Shown piece after piece: positions 44,215 to 56,154 of a stretch of 64,000 nucleotides of DNA. The notes under the pieces are model-generated. The model saw nothing but the letters and a program-made list of their open reading frames with translations. It had not been told where the DNA came from and searched no databases. Position 1 is the first letter of the stretch. Each line of letters begins with the position of its first letter. Origin of the DNA: Monarcha castaneiventris obscurior (taxonomy: Eukaryota > Chordata > Aves > Passeriformes > Monarchidae); assembly GCA_026261815.1 (NCBI GenBank), contig JAMPIT010000269.1, positions 1-64,000 of the forward strand. Direction: 5' to 3'. Both the position numbers and the translations under genes were made by a program.

Positions 44215-44785
44215 TTCGTCAAAAATTCCCTGCTCTGAACCAGCTCTGGGAGGGAAAAGGGGGTGGGATTGGGGTGGGTTTTGCTCTCAGACAAAATTCC
44301 CTGCTCTGAACCATCTCCAGGAGGGAAAAGGGGGTGGGATTGGGGTGGGTTTTCCTCTCGAAATTCCCTGCTCTGAACCAGCTCCAGGGGGGAAAAAGGG
44401 ATGGGATTGGGATGGGTTTTGCTCTCAGACAAAATTCCCTGCTCTGAACCAGCTCTGGGAGGGAAAAGGGATGGGATTGGGGTCAGTTTTGCTCTCAAAA
44501 TTCCCTGCTCTGAGCCAGCTCCAGGAGGGAAAAAGGGATGGGATTGGGGTGGGTTTTGCTTTTAGACAAAATTCCCTGCTCTGAACCAGCTCCAGAAGGG
44601 AAAAGGGATGGGATTGGGGTGGGTTTTGCTCTCAAAATTCCCTGCCCTGAACCAGCTTTGGGAAGAAAAAGGGATGGGATTGGGGTGGTTTTTGATCTCA
44701 GAAAAAATTCCCTGCTCTGAACCAGCTCCAGGAGGGAAAAGGGAACAGGATTGGGATGGATTTTGCTCTCAGACAGATCCTGAAA
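44215..44785. repeat. About 70-bp minisatellite, about nine copies
   Basis: AAAATTCCCTGCTCTGAACC, AGCTCCAGGAGGGAAAAGGG and ATGGGATTGGGGTGGGTTTT repeated. Copies differ by presence of AGACA before AAATTCC. Confidence 0.92.
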
Positions 44786-44989
44786 ACATCACTGTGGTCT
44801 GTTAGAGCCATCAGGAGACGAATTCCCTCCGGGAATGAAACGAGGCCTCGTTTCTCGCTGCTTTGCTCGGTTTTTTATCCTCCCTGGCAAACTCAGGCCA
44901 AAAAAATCCGATGACAAAAGAGCTGGAAGCACAAAACAGAATCCTGGGTTGGAGCAGGATCCCTTTTTGTGCCTGAGTCAGCATCTCCA

Positions 44990-45130
44990 GGGGAGAGGGA
45001 TGGGGATGGGATGGGATGGGGATGGGATGGGATGGGATGGGATGGGATGGGATGGGATGGGATGGGATGGGATGGGATGGGATGGGATGGGATGGGATGG
45101 GATGGGGATGAGGATGGGGATGGGGATGAG
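44990..45130. repeat. (GGGAT)n microsatellite
   Basis: About 20 GGGAT units flanked by GGGGAT variants. Confidence 0.95.
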
Positions 45131-45289
45131 AGACCTCCAGACAGAGCCTGAGGTGCCACACTGGCCCCGGGAATGTTTTCCCAAATCCAAGAGCGAGAAA
45201 TTCCATTTTCACCTTATTTTTCACTGCTGTAAAATAACCAACGAGGACGACCCAGCCCAGTGAGCTGGGGGGAAAGAAATGTCCAAATT

Positions 45290-46150
45290 CCCAGTCTGGA
45301 AGTGGGAAATGCATGGATCTGGGGTCCTGGAGTGGGAAATAGAGGGGTCTCGAGCCTTGGAGTGGGGAATGCAGGAATTTTGAGTCCTGGAAGTGGGGAA
45401 TGCAGGAATTTTGAGTCCTGGAAGTGGGGAATGCAGGAATTTCAAATCCTGGCATGGGAAATGCAGGAATTTTGAGTCCTGGAGTGGGAAATGCAGGAAT
45501 TTCAAATCCTGGCATGGGAAATGCAGGAATTTTGAGTCCTGGAGTGAGAAATACAGGGATTTCAAGTTCTGGAGTGGGAAATGCAGGAATTTTGACTCCC
45601 AGAGTGGGAAACACAGGAATTTTGAGTCCCGGAGTGGGAAATAGAAGGATCTCAAATCCTGGAATGGGAAACAGAGGGATCTCAAATCCTGGCATGGGAA
45701 ATGCAGGAATTTTGAGTCCTGGAGTGGGAAATGCAGGAATTTCAAGTCCTGTAGTGGGAAATGCAGGAATTTTGACTCCCAGAGTGGGAAACACAGGAAT
45801 TTTGAGTTCTGGAGTGGGAAATAGAAGGATCTCAAATCCTGGAGTGGGAAACAGAGGGATCTCAAATCCTGGCATGGGAAATGCAGGAATTTCCAGTGCT
45901 GGAGTGACAAATGCAGGCATTTTGAGTCCTGGAGTGGGAAATAAAAGGATCTTAAATCCTGGAGTGGGAAATGCAGGAATTTCAAGTCCTGGAGTGGGAA
46001 ATGCAGGAATTTTGAGTCCCAGAGTGGAAAGTGCAGGAATTTTGAGTCCCAGAGTGGGAAACAGAGGGATCCCGAGTCCTGGAGTGGGAAATGCAGGAAT
46101 TTTGAGTCCCAGAGTGGGGAATAGAGGGATCCCGAATCCAGGAGTGGGTT
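45290..46150. repeat. 30-bp minisatellite, about 28 copies
   Basis: GGAGTGGGAAATGCAGGAAT plus TTTGAGTCCT, period exactly 30. The 320-codon + frame (MGNAGILSPGV-type repeats) and the 450-codon - frame arise from the period being divisible by 3. Confidence 0.95.
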
Positions 46151-46576
46151 TTGGGCATCCCACTCCTGCTGTGCTCAGAGCTCTCCTGGAAACAGACAGA
46201 ACAATTTATTGGGATTTGTTAAGCTGCAGAAATAATTGCAAAAACAACAGGCGAATCCCAAAGTACCTCCCAGCATTCCCAAGCTTCCCATCTCTCAGGA
46301 TATTTGTATTTTTTGGCATCCTCGTGACTTTTCTCTCTCCCCCTCAGCCTCCATGGGTTGGTTTCTCTCTCTGCCCAATGCTCTGATGCTGCCAATCCCA
46401 GCACAGGATTCCCAGATCCGTGCAGGGCTTTGGGACACTAAAATCCACCCTCTGGCTCGGAAAATCCATGAGGTGGGGACGCCTGGAAGCTGCAGGAGGG
46501 CAGCAGGGAGGGATTGCTCGGAGTGACCCAGCTCAGAGCTCTCCCCTCAGGATCTGGGGCTGGCAGGGACGGGCTG

Positions 46577-47012
46577 TGATGCCTTCTGCAGCCCAGAGAA
46601 ACAGAGACCAGACAGGATAAGGGAATAAAGGTCGGTGTTTATTTGAAAGCCTTCAAGGCACACCCTGGGGGAGCCAGAGGCTGCCTCCAAAAATGGGCCC
46701 CAAGATGGACCCCAGGGCACGAGTTCTTCACTCCTTTATAGCTTTGGTTCATTTGCATACCACGGTTAATTCTCCAATTAAAGCCCCAGGTCAATGATGG
46801 AATTCCCCTCAGCTTGCTCCCCCCTTAGGGGCTTTGGGTTACACATTTTGGGCCTAGAAGAGCCTGGCTGTCCTTGAAGGCAAAGCCTGGAGAGGCTTTG
46901 TTGTGTCTGCCCAGCACGAGAGAGCAGAAATTCCAGGCTACAAGGAACTGCAGAGTTACACTCTGAGCAGTGCAGAAATTGTAAAATATAAAAGTTAAAA
47001 CCTAAGGCATCA
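46577..47012 (-). mobile_element. Solo LTR-like element (reverse), 436 bp
   Basis: Reverse complement of the element at 62,492-62,928, nearly the same length. Ends are TGATGCCTT and AAGGCATCA, a perfect 9-base terminal inverted repeat with TG...CA tips. On its own strand it has CTATAAAGG-type promoter and AATAAA signals. GCTG is found directly on both sides, consistent with a 4-base target duplication. No gag/pol/env frame is visible next to it. Confidence 0.82.
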
Positions 47013-47324
47013 GCTGGATCTCCTGGGATTTGGGGAAAGCAGATCCAGCCTGGCTGGGGGAGCAGAAAGAAGAAGGAAAACCCCAAATCTGTTGGATCAG
47101 GAGGGGAAAACCCAAATATCCTTGATCAGGTGGCTGCTTTAGAGCTGGGGGGTCCCACTGTGTTCCCTGCTGAGGGAGGGGTCCTCAGGAGGAGGTTGGA
47201 ATTGAACCCTCGGGATCCTGGATAGGATTCCCTGCTTTTTTGGGGGCTTTGGAGAGGCACTCTGCTCTCCCTGCTCCTGATTTCCCTGCAGGAGGAGTTT
47301 GGGAATCGCTGGTTCATCCCAGGG

Positions 47325-47372
47325 ATCATCGAGGCTGGAAAAGACCTCCAAGATCGCATCCAAGAGAGTCCT
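47325..47372 (+). mobile_element. CR1 LINE fragment (forward), short
   Basis: GGGATCATCGAGGCTGGAAA followed by AGACCTCCAAGATCGCATCC is the typical CR1 3' segment. Confidence 0.6.
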
Positions 47373-47374
47373 TC

Positions 47375-49005
47375 GAGTCCTCTGTTTGCCTTGGGGCTTT
47401 TCCAGGTTTCCCCATTCCCTGGGATGGCCCAGCAGCAGGAACAGGGATGTTCAGTGATGAGTGAGAGGTGGAATGTGGGAATGGCAATCCTGGGAAGCAG
47501 CGGGCAGATGTTGAACATCTGGAACAGCCACGGCTCAGGTGGGGTGGGAAGACTTGGAGCAGCATCCCTGAGCTCATCCCAAGGACCTGCTGTGGCCTCC
47601 AGCTGGTCCAAATCCAAGGAAAAGGGAAGGGGCTGCCCGGTGAAAGCCACGGGTGGGTTTTAGCACGGTCCTGATGCCGCGTCTAGAAGGAAAATGTCCA
47701 ATTTCTGTGACTTTTTGATGTGCAGCAGGGCTGGTCCTACTCAAACCCACTCAGGGCTTCCTGTAGGGCAGATAAACCCCCCAGGCATGGATGGAAAACT
47801 CCTTCTCCCACTTTTCCCAGTTGCCAGAGCAGATTTCCTCCCGTTTCCCATCTTTTCCCGGGTGCTTTTCCAGCTCCGTTCGAAGCGTTGCCTCCCTGGC
47901 CTTTGGGTTAATCCCTTTAATGGGATTTTATTAAAAACCCTTGGAGATCTTCAGCAGCCAGAGCTGTTTCCAAGAAGGTTTCAGGCTTTGATTCCTTTTT
48001 TTTTCCAGGTGAAGAAAACGAGGCAGGGTAGGGGAAGCAGGGGAACAAAGTTCCCTCTGACAGCCCTGGGTAAACACAACTTCTCCATCAAGGGAAAAAC
48101 GGGAAACAGCTCCTAAACTGCACCAGGGAAAAGCGAGTTGCAGGGTTTGGAAAGCAGCCCGGGGAGGCCTGGAATGCCCTGAGGCTCTGATACCTTCCTG
48201 ACAGCACGTAGTCAAAAACTCTGTAAGATTTGAGGAGAAACCGCCAAGTTTCAGGACAAATTTTGTGCTGCAAATGGATTTCCCAGGCTCCGCTGGGGAT
48301 GTTTTAAATCCCCTCTTAAATCAGGTCCTTGGAACAGCTAAAATTGCCTCAAATGTAACAGCTTTGGGTATCACAGGGGTTGTTTTTAACTCTTGAGGGC
48401 TGCAAGAGCTTTCAAAACTGGAGCCCAGCCTGGGAACCCTGTTGGGTAAATCCTGGTTTTTCCAGGGTTTTGGGGATGCTCCAGCTCGGAGTTTGAAGAA
48501 TGGAATTCCTACAGCTGAAGGGGAAAGGGGGGATCAGTGATTTGCAAAACTGGGTGGTAAATGTAGACCAAAAAAAAAGACAGAAATGGGGGGAAAAAAT
48601 CAGGAAAAGGAGAGGAAAGGCCTTAAGTGATTTGTCCAAGGGGGTGTGGGCAGAGGAGCAGGGCTGAGGAGGAGATGCCTACCCCATTCCCTGCCCCATT
48701 TCCTGCCCCAGCAGCCTTTCTCTGCCCTTCCCAGGGCTCTGTTTGTTGCCGGTGAAGCATTTGGAGAATGGATGAGCCACGGAATTTGCAGGACTCGGCA
48801 GGTCCTGCTCCGATCCCCCTGCGAGCCCTGACCAGCGGCCCGTGGCCCTTTAAAGCTCCGGGCAATTTTCCTTTTCCAAGTGGCTGAATCTGAGGATTCC
48901 TCAGTTCTGATGTAACCCCGAGCGGGACCACGTGGGTTTGTGCATATTTGACAAGGAAAGGGCTCCTGGAAGGGAATTCATCCATTTTTCAGAAGCTCTT
49001 TTGTA
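47375..49005. other. LOXL2 intron, unique sequence
   Basis: No exon, array or element recognised. A weak TTTTCCAGC-bearing unit appears only from about 49,010. Confidence 0.4.
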
Positions 49006-49009
49006 ACCG

Positions 49010-50860
49010 CTTGCCACAGAGGATCTTTTCCAGCCAGGATTTGCCTCTGTGGCTCTGCAGGGCTGATTTGTGCCCTCAAAGATCTTTTCCAGCCTGGAGT
49101 TGCCTCTGGAGTCCTCCAGTTCTGGTTTGTGCCCTGAGGGATCTTTTCTAGACAGGATTTGCCCCTGAAATCCTGCAGGGCTGGTTTGTGCCCTCACAGG
49201 TATTTTCCAGCCAGGATTTTCCCCTCACAGCCAGGATTTGCTCCTGGAGTCCTTCAGGTCTGGTTTTTGCCCTCAGGGATATTTTCCGGACAGGATTTGC
49301 CCCTGGGGCTCTGCAGGGCTGGTTTGAGCCCTCAGGGATCTTTTCCAGCCAGGATTTGCCCCTGGAGTCCTTCAGGTCCGGTTTTTACCCTCAGGGATCT
49401 TTTCCAGCCAGGATTTGCCCCCTCCAGCCAGGAGCTTCCCCCTCCAGACAGAATTTGCCCCTGGGGCTCTGCAGGTTTGGTTTTTGCCCTCAGGGATCTT
49501 TTCCAGCCAGGATTTTCCCCCTCCAGAAAGGATTTGCCCCTGAGGCTCTGCAGGTCTGATTTTTGCCCTCAGGGATCTTTTCCAGCCAGGATTTGCCCCT
49601 GAAATCCTTCAGGGCTGGTTTGTGCCCTCACAGGTATTTTCCAGCCAGGATTTTCCCCTCACAGCCAGGATTTGCTCCTGGAGTCCTTCAGGTCTGGTTT
49701 TTGCCCTCAGGGATATTTTCCGGACAGGATTTGCCCCTGGGGCTCTGCAGGGCTGGTTTGAGCCCTCAGGGATCTTTTCCAGCCAGGATTTGCCCCTGGA
49801 GTCCTTCAGGTCCGGTTTTTACCCTCAGGGATCTTTTCCAGCCAGGATTTGCCCCCTCCAGCCAGGAGTTTCCCCCTCCAGAAAGGATTTGCCCCTGGGG
49901 CTCTGCAGGTCTGATTTTTGCCCTCAGGGATCTTTTCCAGCCAGGATTTGCCCCTGAAATCCTGCAGGGCTGGTTTGTGCCCTCACAGGTATTTTCCAGC
50001 CAGGATTTTCCCCTCACAGCCAGGATTTGCTCTCGGGGCTCTGCAGGTCTTATTTTTGCCCTCAGGGATCTTTTCCAGCCAGGATTTTCCCCCTCCAGCC
50101 AGGATTTGCCCCTGGAGTCGTGCAGGGCAGATTTGTGCCCTCACAGGTATTTTCCAGCCAGGATTTGCTCCTGGAGTCCTTCAGGTCTGGTTTGAGCCCT
50201 CAGGGATCTTTTCCAGCCAGGATTTGCCCCCTCCAGAAGGGATTTGCCCCTGGGGCTCTGCAGGTTTGGTTTTTGCCCTCAGGGATCTTTTCCAGCCAGG
50301 ATTTTCCTCCTCCAGCCAGGAGTTTCCCCCTCCAGAAAGGATTTGCCCCTGGGGCTCTGCAGGTTTGATTTTTGCCCTCAGGGATCTTTTCCAGCCAGGA
50401 TTTTCCCCCTCCAGCCAGGATTTGCCCCTGGAGTCGTGCAGGGCAGATTTGTGCCCTCACAGGTATTTTCCAGCCAGGATTTGCTCCTGGAGTCCTTCAG
50501 GTCTGGTTTGAGCCCTCAGGGATCTTTTCCAGCCAGGATTTGCCCCCTCCAGATAGAATTTGCCCCTGGGGCTCTGCAGGTTTGGTTTTTGCCCTCAGGG
50601 ATCTTTTCCAGCCAGGATTTTCCTCCTCCAGCCAGGATTTGCCCCCTCCAGACAGAATTTGCCCCTGGGGCTCTGCAGGTTTGGTTTTTGCCCTCAGGGA
50701 TCTTTTCCAGCCAGGATTTCCTCCTGGAGCTCTGCAGGGCTGGTTTTTGCCCTTAGGGATCCTTTCCAGCCAGGATTTGCCCCCTCTAGCCAGGATTTTC
50801 CTCCTCCAGCCAGGATTTGGCCCTGGAGCCCTCCAGGGCTGCTCTGTGCCCTCACGTAGG
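49010..50860. repeat. 1.85-kb minisatellite upstream of LOXL2 exon 4
   Basis: About 60-base units (GCCCTCAGGGATCTTTTCCA, GCCAGGATTTGCCCCTGGGG, CTCTGCAGGTCTGGTTTTT) with short CCCCTCCAGCCAGGATTT inserts. A block of about 380 bases is repeated almost unchanged (starts near 49,140 and 49,600; later copies diverge), a higher-order structure. The same family resumes after the exon at 53.64 kb. Confidence 0.94.
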
Positions 50861-51239
50861 TCCCACATGTGAAATCCATTCGGCTTCCATGACTCATTTG
50901 CTGTCCCAGGTTACAGAGGAGGAGCCGGAGAAACGCTGGAGTCAGCACATTGGAATCCCAGATTCCACATGAAATCATGGCTTTGGATGAAAACCCCCAA
51001 GTCCTTCCCTGCCAGGGCTCCCAGCTCCCTGCACCCGGAATGAGTCTGTCATTAAGGCTGGCCCAAACAAAGCTGAGCTTGGTTTATTTCCACAGGAACA
51101 GGGACTAAATTGAGGTGAAAGCAGTGCTTGGAATTGAAGTGACAAAGCAGATTTGTCTTATAAAATAAATCAGAGCTTTTTTTTTTTAATGAGAAAAAAG
51201 AATCCTCTTCCTGAGGCTGGATTTACACAAGGTTTGTTT

Positions 51240-51500
51240 CATAAAATCCCAGGAAGGTTTGGGTTGGAAGGGAGCTTAAAAATCACCTCATCCCACCCCC
51301 TGCTATGGGCAGGGACACCTCCCACTACCCCAGGGTGCTCCAGCCTGGCCTTGGGCACTTCCAGGGGTGGAAATTCCATCCCAGTCCCTGCCAGGGAAAT
51401 ATTTCTCCCAATATCCCATCTCACCCTGCCCTCTGGGAGTCTGAATCCACTCCCCTTGTCCTGTTTGCCTCCCTGCCCTGTCCCTTCCTCAGCATCTCCT
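51240..51500 (+). mobile_element. CR1 LINE 3' fragment (forward)
   Basis: AGGAAGGTTTGGGTTGGAAG, CCCTGCTATGGGCAGGGACA and TGGCCTTGGGCACTTCCAGG in order, then CACCCTGCCCTCTGGGAGTC. Confidence 0.82.
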
Positions 51501-51563
51501 CTTTTCTGCCCTACTGACCACAGCCGTGATCCCACCTGGAAGATCCAGGACCCTTTTCCCTCC

Positions 51564-52267
51564 TGTTGGAACCCAAGGCACGACTCTGGCTGCCCTGGGA
51601 GCTCAGGGCACGACTCTGGCTGCCCTGGGAGCTCAGGGCACACCTCGGGCTGCCCTGGGAGCTCAGGAGCCCCAGCAAGGGGGTCCCAGCCCCTGGCAAG
51701 AGCCCAGAATGGCACCGGCTTTGACCTCAGCCCATGGGAAAAGTTACCAACACTGCCAGAATCATTGCAAGCCACCAGAGAGTGAAAATGAGCAGTGGTT
51801 TAGTATTTTACAAGGTAAAAAGTAGATTTTAGGGTTTTTAATATGAGGATGAAGGGTCTAAGATGGAGGATTTTGGGCATTGCCCTGTTCTTCCTCTTCT
51901 CCTTCTCCTCCATCTTCTCTGGTGGTGGTGGCACAAAATGATTGGTAGAATGAAAAAGAGGTAGAAATTCCATGTCTAGAATAGGTGCAAATGAATTGGT
52001 ACAGAACAGTAACTAATAAATCCGTTGTGAAGAATGGTTGGATCATGGAAAGGGCACAAAAAGGCCGGGACAGCCCAGGACTGGGCAGTGCCCGCTCGGA
52101 CTCGGCTGCATCAGATGTGCGGCCGGAGCTGAGAGCTGGCAGAGAGAAGGAGAAATAAACAGCCTGAAACAACATCTGCAGCCGTTTCTCATCTGTTGGG
52201 GCTCGAGGTAAAGCTTCCCAGAGGTGAAGGTAAGAACCTGGATTTGTGTGGAGTCTGAACTCCCACA
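51564..52267 (+). mobile_element. LTR-like element, left arm of an inverted pair
   Basis: About 704 bp from TGTTGGAACCC to AACTCCCACA, nearly complementary to 52,582-53,230. It carries three copies of a 30-base CACGACTCTGGCTGCCCTGG-type unit where the other arm has one, which explains most of the length difference. An AATAAA lies at about 52,154 followed by U5-like sequence. TG...CA tips fit a retroviral LTR. Confidence 0.75.
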
Positions 52268-52537
52268 CATCCCGACACAATCCCGCCGTGCCCTGTATTA
52301 TGGGGCACTCCTGGGGCTGGAACGCTCCTGTGGGGTTTTGGGCCAAAATCTAGCAATTTATCCTCTGGGAGAAAGTCAGGTTACAACCACCCTTCCTCCC
52401 AGAAGGTTGGGGATAAAATTCCTCGAAGGAAAGTGAAGGAGATCAAACCTATTTATTACCAAACACACAGGAAAAGGATAATAATGCTAAATAGCAAAAC
52501 CCCTCACTACAGAGAGAAAACCCGGGGAGAAATCGGA

Positions 52538-52616
52538 GAACCTGCATTTGTGTGGAGTCCCCAACTCCCTCACCCACGATCTGCGGGAGTTGGGGACTCC
52601 ACACAAATGCTGGTTC
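52538..52616. repeat. Tight palindrome between the LTR arms
   Basis: Two 32-base arms (52,538-52,569 and 52,585-52,616) complementary with one mismatch, separated by 15 bases. The left arm is a third copy of the LTR 3' end (GTGTGGAGTCCCCAACTCCC), in the left-arm orientation. Confidence 0.88.
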
Positions 52617-53230
52617 TTATCTTCACCTCTGGGGAGCTTTACCTCGAGCCCCAACAGATGAGAAATGGCTGCAGATGTTGTTTCAGGCTGTTTATTTCTC
52701 CTTATCTCTGCCAGCTCTCAGCTCCGGCCGCACATCTGATGCAGCCGAGTCCGAGCGGGCACTGCCCAGTCCTGGGCTGTCCCGGCCTTTTTGTGCCCTT
52801 TCCATGATCCAACCATTCTTCACAACGCATTTATTAGTTACTGTTCTGTACCAATTCATTTGCACCTATTCTAGACACGGAATTTCTACCTCTTTTTCAT
52901 TCTACCAATCATTTTGTGCCACCACCACCAGAGAAGATGGAGGAGAAGGAGAAGAAGAGGAAGAACAGGGCAATGCCCAAAATCCTCCATCTTAGACCCT
53001 TCATCCTCATAGTAGAAATCCTAAAATCTACTTTTTACCTTGTAAAATACTAAACCACTACTCATTTTTAACTTCTCTTGTTTTGCATTATTTCGTGCTG
53101 TGTCGGCGACCTCTCCCATGGACTAAAATCAAAGCCGGTGCCATTTTGGGCTTTTTGCCAGGGTCCAGGACCCCCGTGCCAGGGCTCCTGAGCTCCCAGG
53201 GCAGCCAGAGGCATGCCTTGGGTTCCAACA
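52582..53230 (-). mobile_element. LTR-like element, right arm of an inverted pair
   Basis: About 649 bp, reverse complement of the left arm from TGCGGGAGTTGG to GGGTTCCAACA. It ends 38 bases before LOXL2 exon 4, so any branchpoint for that exon lies in the short unique tail or within the LTR itself. Confidence 0.75.
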
Positions 53231-53268
53231 ATGATCCAGAGTCATTCCCGTTCATTTTCCACCCACAG

Positions 53269-53480
53269 AACATGAACATCCAGGTGGAGGACATCCGGAT
53301 CCGTGCCATCCTGGCCACCTACCGCAAGCGGGTCCCGGTCACCGAGGGCTACGTGGAGGTGAAGGACGAGGGCACCTGGAAGCAGATCTGCGACAAGCAC
53401 TGGACCATGAAGAATTCCCGGGTGGTCTGCGGGATGTTCGGCTTCCCCAGCGAGAGGAAATACAACACCAACGTCTACAA
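53269..53480 (+). CDS. LOXL2: LOXL2 coding exon 4: first half of SRCR2
   Basis: The acceptor is TTTTCCACCCACAG (53,255-53,268). The exon reads 70 codons plus two bases: NMNIQVEDIRIRAILATYRK, RVPVTEGYVEVKDEGTWKQI, then CDKHWTMKNSRVVCGMFGFP and SERKYNTNVY, with Lys split over donor AA|GTAAGG. This starts SRCR domain 2, with its first cysteines in QICDKHW and VVCGMFGF. The E|N junction from the previous exon is in phase 0. The exon sits between a nearby inverted LTR pair and a resumed minisatellite. Confidence 0.96.
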
Positions 53481-53639
53481 GTAAGGGCAGGGCTTTGGGG
53501 GGAGCCACGGACGTTCCTTGGAATGTTCCGGGCCTTGTTCCAAATGGGAATTGTTGGGTGGCACCGGGGGAGCCTGGGGTAGGAAAAGCTGCGACTGCTT
53601 CGTTCCTCCGGATTGGATTTTCCATCTGGAATGTCCCGG

Positions 53640-54085
53640 TTTGTGCCCTCAGGGGTCTTTTCCAGCCTGGATTTGCTCCTGGGGTCCTTCAGGGCTGGTT
53701 TTTGCCCTCAGGGATATTTTCCAGACTGGATTTGCCCCCTCCAGCCAGGATTTGCCCCTGGGGTTCTGCAGGTTTGGTTTTTGCCCTCAGGGATCTTTTC
53801 CATTGTGGATTTGTCCCCTCCAGCCAGGATTCACCTCTGTGGCTCTGCAGGTCTGGTTTTTGCCCTCAGGGATCTTTTCCAGCCAGGATTTGCCTCTGTG
53901 GCCCTCCAGGACTGGTTTGTGCCCTCAGGGATCTTTTCCAGCCAGGATTTGTCCCTGGTGTCCTTCAGGGCTGGTTTTTGCCCTCAGCGATCTTTTCCAG
54001 CCAGGATTTGTCCCTGGAGCCCTCCAGGTCTGGTTTGTGCCCTCAGGGATCTTTTCCAGCCAGGATTTGCTCGGTGCAGGCAGAG
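53640..54085. repeat. Minisatellite downstream of LOXL2 exon 4, same family as 49-50.9 kb
   Basis: About seven units of GCCCTCAGGGATCTTTTCCA and CCAGGATTTGCCCCTGGGGT starting about 160 bases after the exon donor. Confidence 0.93.
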
Positions 54086-54299
54086 GAACCCTTTGATCCT
54101 CCCCCTTTGGATGCAGACCTTGACTTTTATCAGTGTTTGACAGGGCCTGGAGCATTTGGTCCAAAAACCCCTTTTTCTTTTGTAATTCCAGCTCGAGGAT
54201 GAACATTTCCTGCAGCAGGGATGGGCTCTGGGTGTTGGGCAGGGGAAGGATGGGACCAAACTGCTGCCCCTGTCCCAGTAAATCCATCAGCTGTGAGAA

Positions 54300-54560
54300 A
54301 ATCATGGAATGGGTTGGGTGGGAAGGGATTTAAACTCATCCAGTGCCACCCCTGCCATGGGCACCTTCCACCATCCCAGGGTGCTCCAACCTGGCCTTGG
54401 GCACTTCCAGGGATCCAGGGGCAGCCACAGAATCTCTGGGAATTCCATCCCAGCCCCTCCCCACCCTCCCAGGGAGGAATTCCTTCCCCATATCCCACCC
54501 ATCCCTGCCCTCTGGCAGTTTAAATCCCCCTTTTCCTGTCATTCCATAATTTCCACAGCC
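54300..54560 (+). mobile_element. CR1 LINE 3' fragment (forward)
   Basis: AATGGGTTGGGTGGGAAGGG, TGGCCTTGGGCACTTCCAGG, GGGAATTCCATCCCAGCCCC, CCTGCCCTCTGGCAGTTTAA in order. Confidence 0.82.
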
Positions 54561-54564
54561 TCCA

Positions 54565-56150
54565 ACTGCTCGCCCCATCCCTGTGCAGAAATCCAGAGGC
54601 TGGATCAGTTCTGGATGTGCTGGAAGCTCCAGCCAAGTCCAAGTTGGAATAAAAGGAGCCTTTTTTGTGCTCCTTTGTGCCCAGGTTCCTCCTTCCCACC
54701 CTGAGCACAATTCCTGCCGCTGCATCCCAGACGGTGCTGGGAGAGGGAAGCTCTGGGATCTCAGCGCTGCTTTTTCTCCCTGGATTTGTGATTTCTATAA
54801 AAAGCAGGAAGGAAGCAGTGATTTATAGGGAGATCTTTGTGTTTTCCAGAGCTGCAAGCGGAAAGGTTTAGGCTGCGTTTCCTTGGGAGCCAGGAGCTCT
54901 GGACTTTTTTGGTTTTTCATTGTCATTGCTTCAATTTGATTTTGTCACCAGCCCTCATCCCAGACCGGGCTCTTCCCACACCTTTCTCTAGGAAAAACAC
55001 CCCAGAGCAGATGGAAAACAGCTCAGATGAAATTCTGTCTCACTCCTTTCCTCCTCCATGACCTGGGGATTGGGAAAGCTTTGGCTGTTTCGGGGGGGGC
55101 TGTGGTTTCCCTGCCTGCTCCTGCTGGCCTCTGCAGCTCCTATTTCTGAACATTCCCCCTGGATCAGCCTGGCCACGTTTTATTTCTTTCATTAGCAAGA
55201 TCCTGATCTGTCAGAGAGCTTGGGGTAGCCCAAAAAAATCCGAAATAAAGAACCTCACTGGGATTCTGTCTGCAGGATTCCCAGGGAGGTGAGCAGGGAA
55301 TTCGTTGCCCTGGACACTGGTTTGAGGAGGGTTTGCTTCCACATTTCCCTCAAACCCATCCCTGAGATTCCCATCCCCGGCAGGAGCAGGGAATAAATCA
55401 CCTCCAGACAGACAAAGTCGATTTTTCCCTGCTTCCAGTTGTGACCTTTCCAAGAAAAGCATTAACTGGAGCATCTGGAGCCATCTGCCTTAAATAAACG
55501 GGTGCTCAGGAGCTGTCCTGTCTCTGGGACACATGGAAGTGGAAAAACTGACAGAAAGTTGTTCAGCACCAACTCAGCACTGCTGAAAATCCCATCGAAT
55601 CCAGCTGGAATTAGGAACGGGAAGCTCTCCCAAATCCCAGCCCAGGAGATCTCTGCTGCTGAAGAGCCTCAGTGCCCCAAGACCTCCCTCCTTTTCCTTG
55701 TTTTCAGCCTTGCTGGGCTCCAGCACCCACAAATATTTTGGAAAACAGGCCGAGCATGATCCCAGGTTGGAAAAAACGGGGATGGCATTTTACTGGATGG
55801 GAGAGACTCGTAAAACCTCGGCAGCTGCAGGGTTTTGTTTGTCAGCAGAGTTTAAAAGCTGAATTCTTCCCTTGGGCCGCTTCCCTTTGTGCTTCGTGTT
55901 CCACTGGTGTTACTGGGATGGGAAAGCTCCGAGGGGAGGGCTGGGAATGACCCTGGAATTGTGGCCAAGGGGTTGGGATGAGGACCAGTGGCACCTCCTC
56001 ACCCGGGCCAGGGGATGCTTGTCCCACGTTTCTGGACAGGGAAAGGCTCATCCTGGAGCCAAAGCTGCTCTCCGTGTGGATGCGAAGCCTCAGAAAGTTC
56101 CTGTCTCCTCATTCCTCAGGCTTTGCTCCCTTTAATTCATGAATCCCCTT
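54565..56150. other. LOXL2 intron, unique sequence
   Basis: No exon, array or transposon recognised over about 1.6 kb. Confidence 0.45.
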
Positions 56151-56154
56151 CTCC

